A DNA stretch of 12,097 nucleotides from SSC3 sp035477015 (GCA_035477015.1 DATILB010000085.1:1-12097); one strand, 5' to 3'; counted from the first letter of the stretch, positions 1-6,655 are shown. Numbers and translations: made by a program. Notes: generated by a model from the sequence alone, not told the origin.

Positions 1-672
1 GCTCGGGAATCGGCCCGCCGAGCCCGCGAGACGCTGTCGACCGAGATGTGGGGAGCAATCAACACCACGTGGCGGGCGATCCCCAGCGGGCGGGTCAAGG
101 GCATGCGGTCCGACGTCGCCCTCTCCTGGGTCCGTGAGCGCGCTGCGGTCATCGCCGGCATCGCCGACTCGACCATGTCGCGGGACGACGGCTGGCACTT
201 CCTGGTGCTGGGTCGCAGCATCGAGCGCGCCGACATGACGGCCAGGCTGCTCACCACGACCGCTCTGGCCGGTGGGCCGGCAGCCGGCTGGCAGAGCGCA
301 CTTCGGGCCTGCGGAGCTCATGAGGCGTTCCTGCGCACGTACCGCGGCATCGAGGCAGACCAGGAGGCGGCTGAGTTCCTGTTGCTCGACCGGCTGTTCC
401 CGCGGTCGATCGTGTCGGCCCTGACCACGGCCGAGCAGTGCCTCGAGGAGCTCGAGTCCTCGGGCCAGCGAGTTGGCTTCGGTGACGAGGCTCAGCGCCT
501 CCTCGGCCGGGCTCGGGCCGAGCTCGAGTACCGCGCGCTCGCCGACATCCTGCCCCGGCTGCCTCAGGAGATGGAGCGACTGCAACGCACGTGCACCGAG
601 GCGGCCGAGGCGGTGGCCGCCCGTTACTTCGAGACGGCTGAGGCGATCAGCTGGGCAGGGGGCATGAGATGA
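1..672 (+). CDS. Alpha-E domain (DUF403) protein, 5' end outside window
   Basis: The frame is open from base 1 to the TGA at 670-672, so the gene starts upstream; 223 residues are visible of a family usually near 310. The visible part is almost entirely helical and polar/acidic, with the family segment RARETLSTEMWGAINTTW near its start and a conserved-looking RSIERADMTARLL helix. Alpha-E proteins have no firmly established reaction. In many bacteria they are encoded between a circularly permuted ATP-grasp protein and a transglutaminase-like protein, a set proposed to make or modify peptides. The transglutaminase gene follows here with an ATGA overlap (669-672), which indicates translational coupling; the ATP-grasp gene would be expected just upstream of the window. 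The ATG at 46 is not the start, because family-like sequence continues upstream of it. Family assignment is from recognition of sequence and neighbourhood. Confidence 0.88.
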   Translation, partial: ARESARRARETLSTEMWGAINTTWRAIPSGRVKGMRSDVALSWVRERAAVIAGIADSTMSRDDGWHFLVLGRSIERADMTARLLTTTALAGGPAAGWQSALRACGAHEAFLRTYRGIEADQEAAEFLLLDRLFPRSIVSALTTAEQCLEELESSGQRVGFGDEAQRLLGRARAELEYRALADILPRLPQEMERLQRTCTEAAEAVAARYFETAEAISWAGGMR

Positions 673-1514
673 GCATGCAGCTGAAGGTGAGTCACACGAC
701 GGGCTACAAGTACGAAGGGACGGTCGTGACGTCGTTCAACGAGGCACGGATGACGCCGATCACTGCTCCGGGACAGCTGGTGCTGAGCACCCGTCTCGAC
801 GTGAACCCGTCACCGTTCGTCTACAAGTACCGCGACTACTGGGGTGCCATGGTCAGCGCGTTCGAGGTCACGGATGTGCACCACGAGCTCCTGGTCACGT
901 CCACCTCGGTCGTGCATGTGGACCGACACGCCGCGCAGCCTCGGTGGCTGTCGTGGGACGACCTTCGGGACCCCAAGGTCGTCGACCGGATGTGCGAGTA
1001 CCTTTCGATCTCGCGGCGCGTGGCTCCCGGCGAGGAGCTGGCTGCTCGGCTTGGATCGCTCAGAGCCGCGTCCAAGGGCCCGACCGACTTCGCACGCTCG
1101 GTCTGCGCCCTGGTGCACGACGAGGTCGAGTACGTCTTCGGCTCCACCCACGTACACAGCCACGCCGATGACGCGTGGGATGCCCGTGCCGGGGTCTGTC
1201 AGGACCTGGCACACCTGTGCATCGGAGCCTTGCGGACTGCTGGAGTTCCGGCACGCTACGTCTCGGGGTACCTCCACCCTTCCGCCGAGGCTGTCGTCGG
1301 CGAGACGGTGGTCGGCGAGTCGCACGCCTGGATCGAGTGGTGGGACGGCGCTTGGGTGCCCTTCGACCCGACCAATATGCTCACCCCGGACAACCGCTAC
1401 ATCGTGGTCGCGGCCGGGAGGGACTACGCGGACGTCGCGCCGCTGGTCGGCATCTTCTCGGGCGGGGACACCTCGTCGATGTTCGTCGAGGTGTCGGTCA
1501 CCCGCGTCGAGTAG
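669..1514 (+). CDS. Transglutaminase-like cysteine protease family protein
   Basis: 281 residues. The N-terminal part (about 1-95) is the beta-rich domain found in bacterial transglutaminase-like proteins, with the opening MQLKVSHTTGYKYEG. The catalytic core follows, with the papain-like triad visible as Cys177 in AGVCQDLAHL, His219 in GESHAWIEWW and Asp233 in PFDPTN. There is no signal peptide or membrane segment, so the protein is probably cytoplasmic. Such proteins are usually peptidases or amide-bond-forming enzymes rather than true protein cross-linkers; the substrate is unknown. The start ATG overlaps the stop of the alpha-E gene (ATGA), which fixes this start and suggests an operon. 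The last 91 bases are overlapped on the other strand by the 3' end of the YczE-like gene. Family assignment is secure; the exact reaction is not known. Confidence 0.93.
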   Translation: MSMQLKVSHTTGYKYEGTVVTSFNEARMTPITAPGQLVLSTRLDVNPSPFVYKYRDYWGAMVSAFEVTDVHHELLVTSTSVVHVDRHAAQPRWLSWDDLRDPKVVDRMCEYLSISRRVAPGEELAARLGSLRAASKGPTDFARSVCALVHDEVEYVFGSTHVHSHADDAWDARAGVCQDLAHLCIGALRTAGVPARYVSGYLHPSAEAVVGETVVGESHAWIEWWDGAWVPFDPTNMLTPDNRYIVVAAGRDYADVAPLVGIFSGGDTSSMFVEVSVTRVE

Positions 1515-2152
1515 CCGTCAAGCCGCACAACGGAGTACGGCAGGACCAGCTGCACGATCGGGCCGATCGACAGGGCGTAGACGACCGTCCCGAGGCCGAC
1601 GACGCCGCCCAAGGCGAATCCCACGACCAGCACGGTGAGCTCGAGGCTGGTGCGGACCAACCTCACGGACAGTCCGGTACGTCGTACCAGTCCGGTCATC
1701 AGGCCGTCACGCGGACCGGGGCCGAGCTGCGCGCCGATGTAGAGCGCACCAGCCACACCGTTGAGGGCGACACCGCCGATCAGGAGCGCCAGTCTCGGGA
1801 CGAGCGCGGACGGTTCGGGGAGGACGGCCAGAGTCGCGTCGGTCGCGAGCCCGATCACGATGGCGTTGGCGATCGTGCCGAGGCCCGGCATCTGCCGCAG
1901 CGGGATCCAGAGCAGCAGCACCAGCACGCCGACGACGATCACGACCATCCCGAAGGACAGCGGAAGCTTCTCGGCCAGGCCGTAGTGGAAGACGTCCCAC
2001 GGGTCGAGCCCGAGCGTCGACCGGATCATCATCGCCATCGTCACGCCGTACAGGACGAGCCCGACCATCAGCTGGGTGAGCCGGCGGGGCATGCGTCCGG
2101 CGCGCAGCTGCTCCAGCGGTGTGAGTACGGCGAGGTGGTCCATGCTCACCAT
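1424..2152 (-). CDS. YczE/YitT-like integral membrane protein
   Basis: 242 residues from the ATG at 2152, or 239 from a second ATG at 2143; GGTGA lies just before the second one, which makes it a real alternative. About five or six hydrophobic segments are visible (roughly residues 24-43, 67-84, 92-110, 120-140, 168-186 and 188-206). Two similar motifs, LGLDPWDVFHYGL (about 47-59) and LGPGPRDGLMTGL (about 143-155), suggest an internal duplication. This pattern fits the YczE membrane protein group, whose transported substrate is unknown to me. The gene diverges from a MocR-type regulator gene, the same pairing as the yczE and MocR genes of bacilli, so that regulator is the likely controller. 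The last 30 or so residues are hydrophilic and encoded opposite the transglutaminase gene, ending at TAG 1424-1426. Confidence 0.85.
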   Translation of the reverse strand: MVSMDHLAVLTPLEQLRAGRMPRRLTQLMVGLVLYGVTMAMMIRSTLGLDPWDVFHYGLAEKLPLSFGMVVIVVGVLVLLLWIPLRQMPGLGTIANAIVIGLATDATLAVLPEPSALVPRLALLIGGVALNGVAGALYIGAQLGPGPRDGLMTGLVRRTGLSVRLVRTSLELTVLVVGFALGGVVGLGTVVYALSIGPIVQLVLPYSVVRLDGYSTRVTDTSTNIDEVSPPEKMPTSGATSA

Positions 2153-2159
2153 GGTGAGC
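2144..2159. promoter_or_regulatory. Perfect 16-bp palindrome, probable operator
   Basis: GCTCACCATGGTGAGC reads identically on both strands. It contains the first possible start codon of the YczE-like gene (2150-2152) and adjoins the second one (2141-2143). It lies about 40 bases from the MocR-type gene. A perfect 16-bp palindrome between a regulator and its divergent neighbour is the expected place and shape for an operator. Binding by the MocR protein is inferred. Confidence 0.5.
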
Positions 2160-2186
2160 CAAAGTGGCCTCGTGAAAAATAGCCAA
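2157..2186. promoter_or_regulatory. AGCCAA direct repeat in the divergent promoter region
   Basis: AGCCAA occurs at 2157-2162 and again at 2181-2186, a period of 24 bp. The first copy overlaps both the 16-bp palindrome and an inverted repeat GCCA-AAG-TGGC (2158-2168). Between the copies is an A-rich stretch (GTGAAAAAT). MocR regulators such as GabR are known to bind spaced direct repeats, so this is a candidate binding site. No clear -35/-10 pair is visible for either gene. Confidence 0.35.
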
Positions 2187-2196
2187 TTGTGCGACA

Positions 2197-3600
2197 GTGG
2201 TCTGCATGGACCGCCGCATCTCCGCGACCCGCACGGCCGAGCTCCTCGGCTCCGCTGCCGACCGCAGCCCCGCCTACCTCGGGATCTCCGACGGGCTGCG
2301 GCTGCTCATCACGGACGGCCGCGTGGCCCCCGGGACCCGGCTGCCCAGCGAACGCGAGCTCACCGGGGCGCTCGGAGTCAGCCGGACGACGGTCACCCGC
2401 GCGTACGCCGACCTGCGCGACCGCGGCTATCTCGCGTCGCGCCAGGGCTCCGGCTCGGTGACCCAGCTGCCCACAGTGGCCGGGAGCGGCGTCGACAACC
2501 TGCTCTCCCCCGGTCGATCAGCAGAGGGCGCGCTCGACCTGACCTGTGCCGCACCGGTGGCGCCCACGGGTATCGCGCAGGCCTATGAGCACGCGGTCGC
2601 CGATCTGCCGGCGTACCTCACGGGGACCGGCTACTTCCCTTCCGGAGTCCCGGTGCTCCGCGAGTCAATCGCACGCTGGTACGACGAGCGCGGCCTCCCG
2701 ACCAAGCCCGAACAGGTGCTGGTGACGTCTGGCGGACTGGCGGCCATCGCGCTGGTGGCCAGGGCTCTCGTGCGCACGGGTGAGCGCGTGCTGGTGGAGA
2801 ACCCGACGTACCCGAACGCCATCGCGGCGTTCCGGCGTTCAGGAGCCCGAGTACTGACCTCGGCGGACTGGGATGCCCCAGCAGCCGCGGCGTACCTCAT
2901 CCCTGACTTCCAGAACCCCACCGGCGCACTCCTGACCAACGACGAGCGCACGCGCCTGGCCGCAACCCTGCGCAGGAACCGCACCGTGCCGGTCGTGGAC
3001 GAGACCTTGGTCGAGCTGGCGATCGACGACGTCGAGATGCCGGCTCCGTTCGCTTCCTTCGCACGGGACACGATCACCATCGGGAGCTCGAGCAAAGCGT
3101 TCTGGGGAGGGCTGCGCGTCGGCTGGGTACGTGCCCCCGAGCAGCGGATGGGCGACCTCGTCTCCGCGCGGCTCAGCCTCGACCTCGGCGCCCCGCTCCT
3201 CGAACAGCTCGCAGTGAACTACCTGCTGGCCGAACGCGGCTCGGTCCTCACGGCCCGGCGCGCCCAGCTTCGCGAGTCTCGAGGGGCTCTGGTCGACGCG
3301 TTGCGCACACACCTTCCCGACTGGCGTTTCGACGTACCAGTCGGCGGCCAGGCGCTCTGGTGCGAGCTGCCGCTGCCACTCTCCTCTGCCCTGACGGCCG
3401 CCGCCGAGGAGCGCGGCGTGCTTCTCGCGGCGGGGCCGAGCTTCGCCGCCGAGGGCGGGATGGAGCGCTTCATCCGCGTGCCGTACACCGCGGCCCCCGA
3501 CGTGCTCGAGGACGCGGCCACGCGCCTTGCCGACGCGTGGCAGATGGCTCAGCGTCGGCGCGCCCGGAAGCGTCCCGGACGCTCTGCCCTCGTCGCCTAG
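2197..3600 (+). CDS. MocR-type PLP-dependent transcriptional regulator (GntR/aminotransferase fusion), YczR-like
   Basis: 467 residues, the usual length for the family. Residues about 22-90 form a GntR winged helix-turn-helix (LPSERELTGALGVSRTTVTR followed by the wing RQGSGSV). From about 120 onward is a fold-type I aminotransferase domain with the PLP-site features: Asn240 in FQNPTG, Asp268 in PVVDET, Lys300 in SSSKAFWGG (the residue that forms the Schiff base) and Arg307. In this family the domain normally senses PLP or an amino compound rather than catalysing a pathway step. The divergent YczE-like gene is the probable target. The start is uncertain: GTG 2197 and ATG 2206 are both possible, and neither has a ribosome binding site, so the mRNA may be leaderless. 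It converges with serA, leaving only 17 bases between the two stop codons. Confidence 0.93.
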   Translation: MVCMDRRISATRTAELLGSAADRSPAYLGISDGLRLLITDGRVAPGTRLPSERELTGALGVSRTTVTRAYADLRDRGYLASRQGSGSVTQLPTVAGSGVDNLLSPGRSAEGALDLTCAAPVAPTGIAQAYEHAVADLPAYLTGTGYFPSGVPVLRESIARWYDERGLPTKPEQVLVTSGGLAAIALVARALVRTGERVLVENPTYPNAIAAFRRSGARVLTSADWDAPAAAAYLIPDFQNPTGALLTNDERTRLAATLRRNRTVPVVDETLVELAIDDVEMPAPFASFARDTITIGSSSKAFWGGLRVGWVRAPEQRMGDLVSARLSLDLGAPLLEQLAVNYLLAERGSVLTARRAQLRESRGALVDALRTHLPDWRFDVPVGGQALWCELPLPLSSALTAAAEERGVLLAAGPSFAAEGGMERFIRVPYTAAPDVLEDAATRLADAWQMAQRRRARKRPGRSALVA

Positions 3601-3617
3601 CCGGCTCGGCCAAGGGA

Positions 3618-5207
3618 CTAGTCGGTGAGGTCGACCGCGCGTACCGAGACTGCGTCAATCGACGTACGGATCTCCTCGAGGACCCCGGCCGGGATCGCCG
3701 AGTCGACCGACAGTGCCACCAGAGCGTGGCCACCCTTGGTGTCGCGCGCGACCTGCATCCCGGCGATGTTGACCTGGGCGCTGCCGAGGATCTGACCCAC
3801 GGTGCCGACCATGCCCGGCCGGTCCTCGTAGCGGAAGAACGCGAGGTGCTCGGTGGGCTCGATGTCCACGTCGTAGCCGTCGATCTCGACGAGCCTCTCG
3901 CGCTGGTTGATCCCGATGAGAGTGCCGGAGACCGACACCTGCCCGCCGTCAGCGAGCGTGCCGCGCAGCGTGATCAGGTTGCGGTGGTCGGGGCTCTCGC
4001 CCTCCGTGACCAGGCGTACGGCGACACCGCGCTCGGCGGCAAGCAGCGGCGCGTTCACGTAGGACACCGACTCCTCGACGATGTCGGTGAAGACACCCTT
4101 CAGAGCGGCGAGCTCGAGGACCTTGACGTCGTACTGGGTGATCTCGCCGCGGACCTCGACGTCGAGCTGCTGCGCGACCTCGCCGGCCAGGGCGGTGAAG
4201 ATCCGGCCGAGCTTCTCCGTCAGCGGGATGCCGGGGCGGACGTCCTCGGCAATGACGCCACCCTGGACGTTCACAGCGTCCGGCACGAGCTCTCCGGACA
4301 GCGCGAGGCGCACCGACTTCGCGACAGCGATGCCGGCCTTCTCCTGGGCCTCGTCGGTGGACGCACCGAGGTGGGGCGTCGCGACGACGTTCTCGAACTC
4401 GAAGAGGGGGCTGTCGGTGCAGGGCTCGGTCGCGAAGACGTCGAGACCGGCTGCGGCGACGCGGCCCTCCTTGATGGCGCTGTAGAGCGCCTGCTCGTCG
4501 ACGATGCCGCCCCGGGCTGCGTTCACCAGGACGAGCGACGGCTTGACCTTGGCCAGCTGGTCCTCGCCGATCAGCCCCACGGTCTCGGGCGTCTTGGGCA
4601 GGTGGACCGACATGAAGTCGGCCTGCTCGAGCAGCTCGTCGAGCCCGACGAGCCGGACGCCCATCTGGGCGGCACGGCCGGCCTGGACGTAGGGGTCGTA
4701 GGCGATGACGTTCATGCCGAACGCCGACAGGCGCTGGGCGACGAGCACGCCGATGCGGCCGAGGCCGACGATGCCGACGGTCTTCTCGTAGAGCTCGATG
4801 CCGGTGTACTTGCTCCGCTTCCACTCGCCGTTCTTCAGGGCGGCGTTGGCGGGCGCGACGTGGCGGGCCGCGGCCAACATCAGCGCGACAGCCAGCTCGG
4901 CGGCGGAGGTGATGTTGGAGGTCGGCGCGTTCACGACCATGACCCCGCTCTGGGTCGCGGCCTTGACGTCGACGTTGTCGAGACCGACACCGGCGCGGGC
5001 GACGACCTTGAGCTTCTTCGCGACGGCGAGCGCCTCGACATCGACCTTCGTGGCGGAACGGACCAGGATCGCGTCGACGTCGACGATCGCGGGCAGCAGC
5101 TCGGCGCGATCGGCACCGTTGCAGTGCCGGATCTCGAAGTCCGGCCCGAGCGCCTCGACAGTGGCGGGGCTCAGCTCTTCAGCGATGAGTACGACGGGCT
5201 TGGTCAC
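3618..5207 (-). CDS. serA: D-3-phosphoglycerate dehydrogenase, long ACT-domain form
   Basis: 529 residues, the size of long-form (type I) enzymes such as that of Mycobacterium tuberculosis. It oxidises 3-phosphoglycerate to 3-phosphohydroxypyruvate with NAD, the first committed step of serine synthesis, in the cytoplasm. Visible features are the substrate-domain motif ARAGVGLDNVD (70-80), the NAD-binding GIVGLGRIG (145-153), catalytic Arg232 in NAARGGIVDE, Glu261 in ATEP and His279 in TPHLGAS. An intervening domain spans about 315-450 and a C-terminal ACT domain about 455-529 (FFRYEDRPGMVGTVGQIL), which in relatives mediates serine feedback. The start is GTG at 5205-5207, preceded by GAGGAA at 5213-5218. 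Serine-biosynthesis genes often follow ilvBNC in actinobacteria; here about 1.5 kb of other sequence intervenes. Confidence 0.97.
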   Translation of the reverse strand: MTKPVVLIAEELSPATVEALGPDFEIRHCNGADRAELLPAIVDVDAILVRSATKVDVEALAVAKKLKVVARAGVGLDNVDVKAATQSGVMVVNAPTSNITSAAELAVALMLAAARHVAPANAALKNGEWKRSKYTGIELYEKTVGIVGLGRIGVLVAQRLSAFGMNVIAYDPYVQAGRAAQMGVRLVGLDELLEQADFMSVHLPKTPETVGLIGEDQLAKVKPSLVLVNAARGGIVDEQALYSAIKEGRVAAAGLDVFATEPCTDSPLFEFENVVATPHLGASTDEAQEKAGIAVAKSVRLALSGELVPDAVNVQGGVIAEDVRPGIPLTEKLGRIFTALAGEVAQQLDVEVRGEITQYDVKVLELAALKGVFTDIVEESVSYVNAPLLAAERGVAVRLVTEGESPDHRNLITLRGTLADGGQVSVSGTLIGINQRERLVEIDGYDVDIEPTEHLAFFRYEDRPGMVGTVGQILGSAQVNIAGMQVARDTKGGHALVALSVDSAIPAGVLEEIRTSIDAVSVRAVDLTD

Positions 5208-5378
5208 GTGGGTTCCTCAGACTGGGTTTGCCGGCTGGCCTGGGCCTCAGCTGCGCTCCCTGAGTGAGGAGTGGCGAGGCCGTGCACGACGCTGTGCCCG
5301 AGCGCCCACTGTACCTGATCGGCCTTGCCGATTCGGACGGGTTTCCACCCTCCGAATCGGCATCGGGCGGGCCGGCCG
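5208..5378 (-). promoter_or_regulatory. serA upstream region with candidate -10
   Basis: This stretch lies between serA and the decayed fragments and has no convincing coding potential. Reading toward serA there is a TANNNT-type hexamer TACAGT (5313 down to 5308) that could be the -10 element, giving a 5' untranslated region of about 95 bases. No good -35 hexamer is seen; the expected place is covered by one arm of the inverted repeat at 5326-5362. The ribosome binding site GAGGAA is at 5213-5218. Confidence 0.3.
5326..5362. repeat. 12-bp inverted repeat with inner 4-bp stem upstream of serA
   Basis: The arms TGCCGATTCGGA (5326-5337) and TCCGAATCGGCA (5351-5362) are perfectly complementary. 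Inside them GGGT (5339-5342) can pair with ACCC (5347-5350) around a TTCC loop, with C5338 bulged. Each arm also contains a near-palindrome, CCGATTCGG and CCGAATCGG, with centres 24 bp apart. There is no T tract on either side, so a simple intrinsic terminator is unlikely. It could be an operator for a dimeric regulator at the presumed serA promoter, or a structured transcript end. Confidence 0.6.
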
Positions 5379-5469
5379 TCAGGTCACCACGAGGGTCTTG
5401 CCGTGCGCATCGAACGCGCCCTGAAGCCGGACCACCTCGGCAGCCTGACTGAGCGGGTAGCGCGAGATG
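5379..5469 (-). pseudogene. C-terminal remnant of an MDR-family (quinone oxidoreductase-like) dehydrogenase
   Basis: Read on the minus strand, this fragment encodes about 27 residues ending at TGA 5379-5381, including RYPLSQAAEVVRLQGAFDAH and then GKTLVV. That matches the usual C-terminus of zinc-type or quinone oxidoreductases of the medium-chain dehydrogenase superfamily, which end in a pattern like YPL-x-QAAEA-x-R...GK-x-V. The rest of the roughly 320-residue protein is absent: upstream of about 5470 the same frame runs antisense into a different fragment. There is no ribosome binding site or start, so I treat it as a pseudogene stub. The match is short and was made by eye. Confidence 0.5.
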
Positions 5470-5600
5470 CTCGGCGAGGTCGCCCACGACGACCCGGCGT
5501 CCACCCTCGGGTGGTGCGACGACCAGACGGAGTTCGAGTTCGTCCTGGACATCCTGCTCGAGGGACCGGAGCGCCGCCGAGCCGCCGAGCCGCCGAGTGA
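5461..5600 (+). pseudogene. C-terminal remnant of a TetR-family regulator
   Basis: On the plus strand, after an in-frame stop at 5458-5460, the sequence encodes a fragment containing DDQTEFEFVLDILLEGPERR (about 5518-5577). It resembles the last helix of many actinobacterial TetR proteins, typically (D/T)-x-FEFGLD-x-LLDGLE. No helix-turn-helix or N-terminal part is present. It abuts the oxidoreductase stub, which lies on the opposite strand, with the two C-termini pointing away from each other. This is what a deletion between two divergently transcribed genes would leave. The match is short and made by eye. Confidence 0.45.
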
Positions 5601-5641
5601 CGAAAAGCAGCGATGCCCCACGGAAATCCGTGAGGCATCGC
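5599..5641 (-). terminator. Intrinsic terminator of the surface protein gene
   Basis: The arms GCGATGCC (5610-5617) and GGCATCGC (5634-5641) pair perfectly. After a C/A mismatch, CACGGA (5619-5624) pairs with TCCGTG (5627-5632). On the minus strand the hairpin is followed by TGCTTTTCG, a short T tract. It lies 13 bases past the stop of the surface protein gene. Confidence 0.75.
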
Positions 5642-5653
5642 AGGTAGATCAGA

Positions 5654-6445
5654 TCAGATCTGGTGCGCTCCGCGCTGGCGACCGGTGGCCGCGAGAGCAG
5701 CTGCCGCGACGAGCAGGATCAGGCCGAGTGCCACGCCCATGAGGCGAAGCCCTTCGCTACCCGCGGCGCCCTGGGCACCCGCGTCGACCGCCGTCGGCAG
5801 CGCCGTCGGAGACTCGGTCTCCTCGCCCTTGACCGTCACGGACTCAGAGGGGGTCTCGACCGGGCTCTCGGTCTCGGTCGGAAGAACCGTGACCGTCTCG
5901 GTCGGGGTCTCCGTGGCCGTCTCGGTCTCGGTCGGCGTGATCGTCTCCGTCGGAGTGATCGTCTCGGTCGGCGTCGACGTCACCGTCTCGGTCGGGGTCT
6001 CCGTCACCGTCTCGGTGGGAGTCTCGGTGGGAGTCTCGGTCAGCGTCTCCGTGGGGGTCTCCGTCACGACGGGAGCGTAGGAGACGGAGTAGTGGCTGAC
6101 AGCCTTGCCACCGGGGTAGTCGAACGTCAGCTCGGCGACCGGCGGGTCGACGTCGAAGTACTGCGGGCCGCCCTCGCTGTTCTCGCTGCCGGCCTTCACG
6201 CAGTAGCCGTCGATGAGGAAGCCCTCAGGAGCGGTCACCGTGACGGTGAGCGGGTCACCGGAGGTGTTGATCTTCCCGGAGTCCAGGTCGGTGCAGACCT
6301 GGCCGTCGGGCTGGTCAGCTCCTGCCGCGCCGGCGGTGCCGGTCACGAGAGCGGCGGCCGTCAGAACGGCACCGGCGAGCCCCAGCGCTGCAGCGCCCGC
6401 GGTGCGGACACGGTCAGCGCGGTGGACGGGTCGGTAAGTGCGCAC
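5654..6445 (-). CDS. Exported surface protein with Thr-Pro-Glu repeat stalk and C-terminal membrane segment
   Basis: 263 residues from the GTG at 6443-6445, chosen because GAGGGG lies 8 bases upstream (6454-6459) and a signal peptide follows directly; the frame stays open further upstream to 6541 without such support. Residues about 1-42 form a signal peptide (basic start, then an Ala/Leu-rich core ending near GAAGA). A small globular region follows (about 44-126) with Cys51 and Cys82, a possible disulfide, including the segments VTAPEGFLIDGYCVKAG and HYSVSY. Residues about 127-215 are a low-complexity stalk of TETPTE-like units. After it comes ALPTAVDAG, then a hydrophobic segment (about 235-254) and a basic tail. 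There is no LPXTG motif, so it is probably held by the C-terminal membrane helix. Function is unknown; a cell-wall-spanning or adhesive role is inference. Confidence 0.85.
   Translation of the reverse strand: MRTYRPVHRADRVRTAGAAALGLAGAVLTAAALVTGTAGAAGADQPDGQVCTDLDSGKINTSGDPLTVTVTAPEGFLIDGYCVKAGSENSEGGPQYFDVDPPVAELTFDYPGGKAVSHYSVSYAPVVTETPTETLTETPTETPTETVTETPTETVTSTPTETITPTETITPTETETATETPTETVTVLPTETESPVETPSESVTVKGEETESPTALPTAVDAGAQGAAGSEGLRLMGVALGLILLVAAAALAATGRQRGAHQI
5801..6067 (-). repeat. TETPTE-coding low-complexity repeat tract
   Basis: A degenerate tandem repeat based on units such as GTCTCGGTCGGGGTCTCCGT on the plus strand codes for Thr-Glu-Thr-Pro-Thr-Glu-like units on the minus strand. 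Units vary (TETPTE, TETLTE, TETVTE, TSTP, TITP), so it is old enough to have diverged, but it could still change in unit number. It forms the stalk of the surface protein. Confidence 0.8.
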
Positions 6446-6655
6446 GAGATGTTCCCCTCTTGATGCGTATGGAGGCCACGCCCCGCGCGCGACCAGCTGC
6501 CCGCGTCGACGGGTCCCCCGACCACGACGCCCCCATGGCAACGACTGTGACCCTAGCGGTCAAATGTTTCGTGCTGAAATCGGCGCACGCGAGTGCCCGA
6601 AATGAACCACGTGATCTGGCTCACCTGTCCGTTTTGCCCGGTAGTACAAGGCAAG
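6446..6655 (-). other. Intergenic region between ilvC and the surface protein gene
   Basis: No coding region is supported here. Reading toward the surface protein gene, TAGGGT (6555 down to 6550) fits the actinobacterial -10 form TANNNT and would give a leader of about 100 bases. TTGACC (6563 down to 6558) is a -35-like hexamer but is too close to act with it. The promoter call is therefore weak. The ribosome binding site GAGGGG is at 6454-6459. Confidence 0.3.

Noticed and set aside
1175..2182. A 335-codon plus-strand frame across the transglutaminase/YczE junction, with many Asp/His/Gln residues.
   Set aside because: Its composition is that of antisense membrane-protein coding DNA, and it has no ribosome binding site or domain.
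3601..3617. Possible bidirectional terminator between the MocR gene and serA.
   Set aside because: Only weak pairing (GGCTCGGCC) and no T tract, so I do not call a terminator.
3360..5267. A 635-codon plus-strand open frame across serA.
   Set aside because: Its translation is Arg/Asp/Val-rich without domains and it is the shadow of serA, a common artefact in GC-rich DNA.
5204..5287. A 27-codon frame starting with GTG upstream of serA, with four Ser codons and a stop overlapping the serA start, as a possible serine leader peptide.
   Set aside because: No ribosome binding site, no run of Ser codons, and no terminator hairpin with a T tract follows it, so an attenuator is not supported.
5644..5661. 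Short tandem GATC-containing repeat (AGATCAGATCAGATCT).
   Set aside because: It lies at the stop codon of the surface protein gene, is only three units long, and has no evident role.
5663..6463. Long plus-strand open frames opposite the surface protein, rich in Arg/Gly/Leu or Val/Ser repeats.
   Set aside because: They are mirror images of the TETPTE repeat DNA; only the minus strand gives a signal peptide, membrane helix and ribosome binding site.
6446..6541. N-terminal extension of the surface protein to an ATG at 6541.
   Set aside because: The added 32 residues would put a basic stretch before the signal peptide, and the GTG at 6445 has a well-placed GAGGGG.
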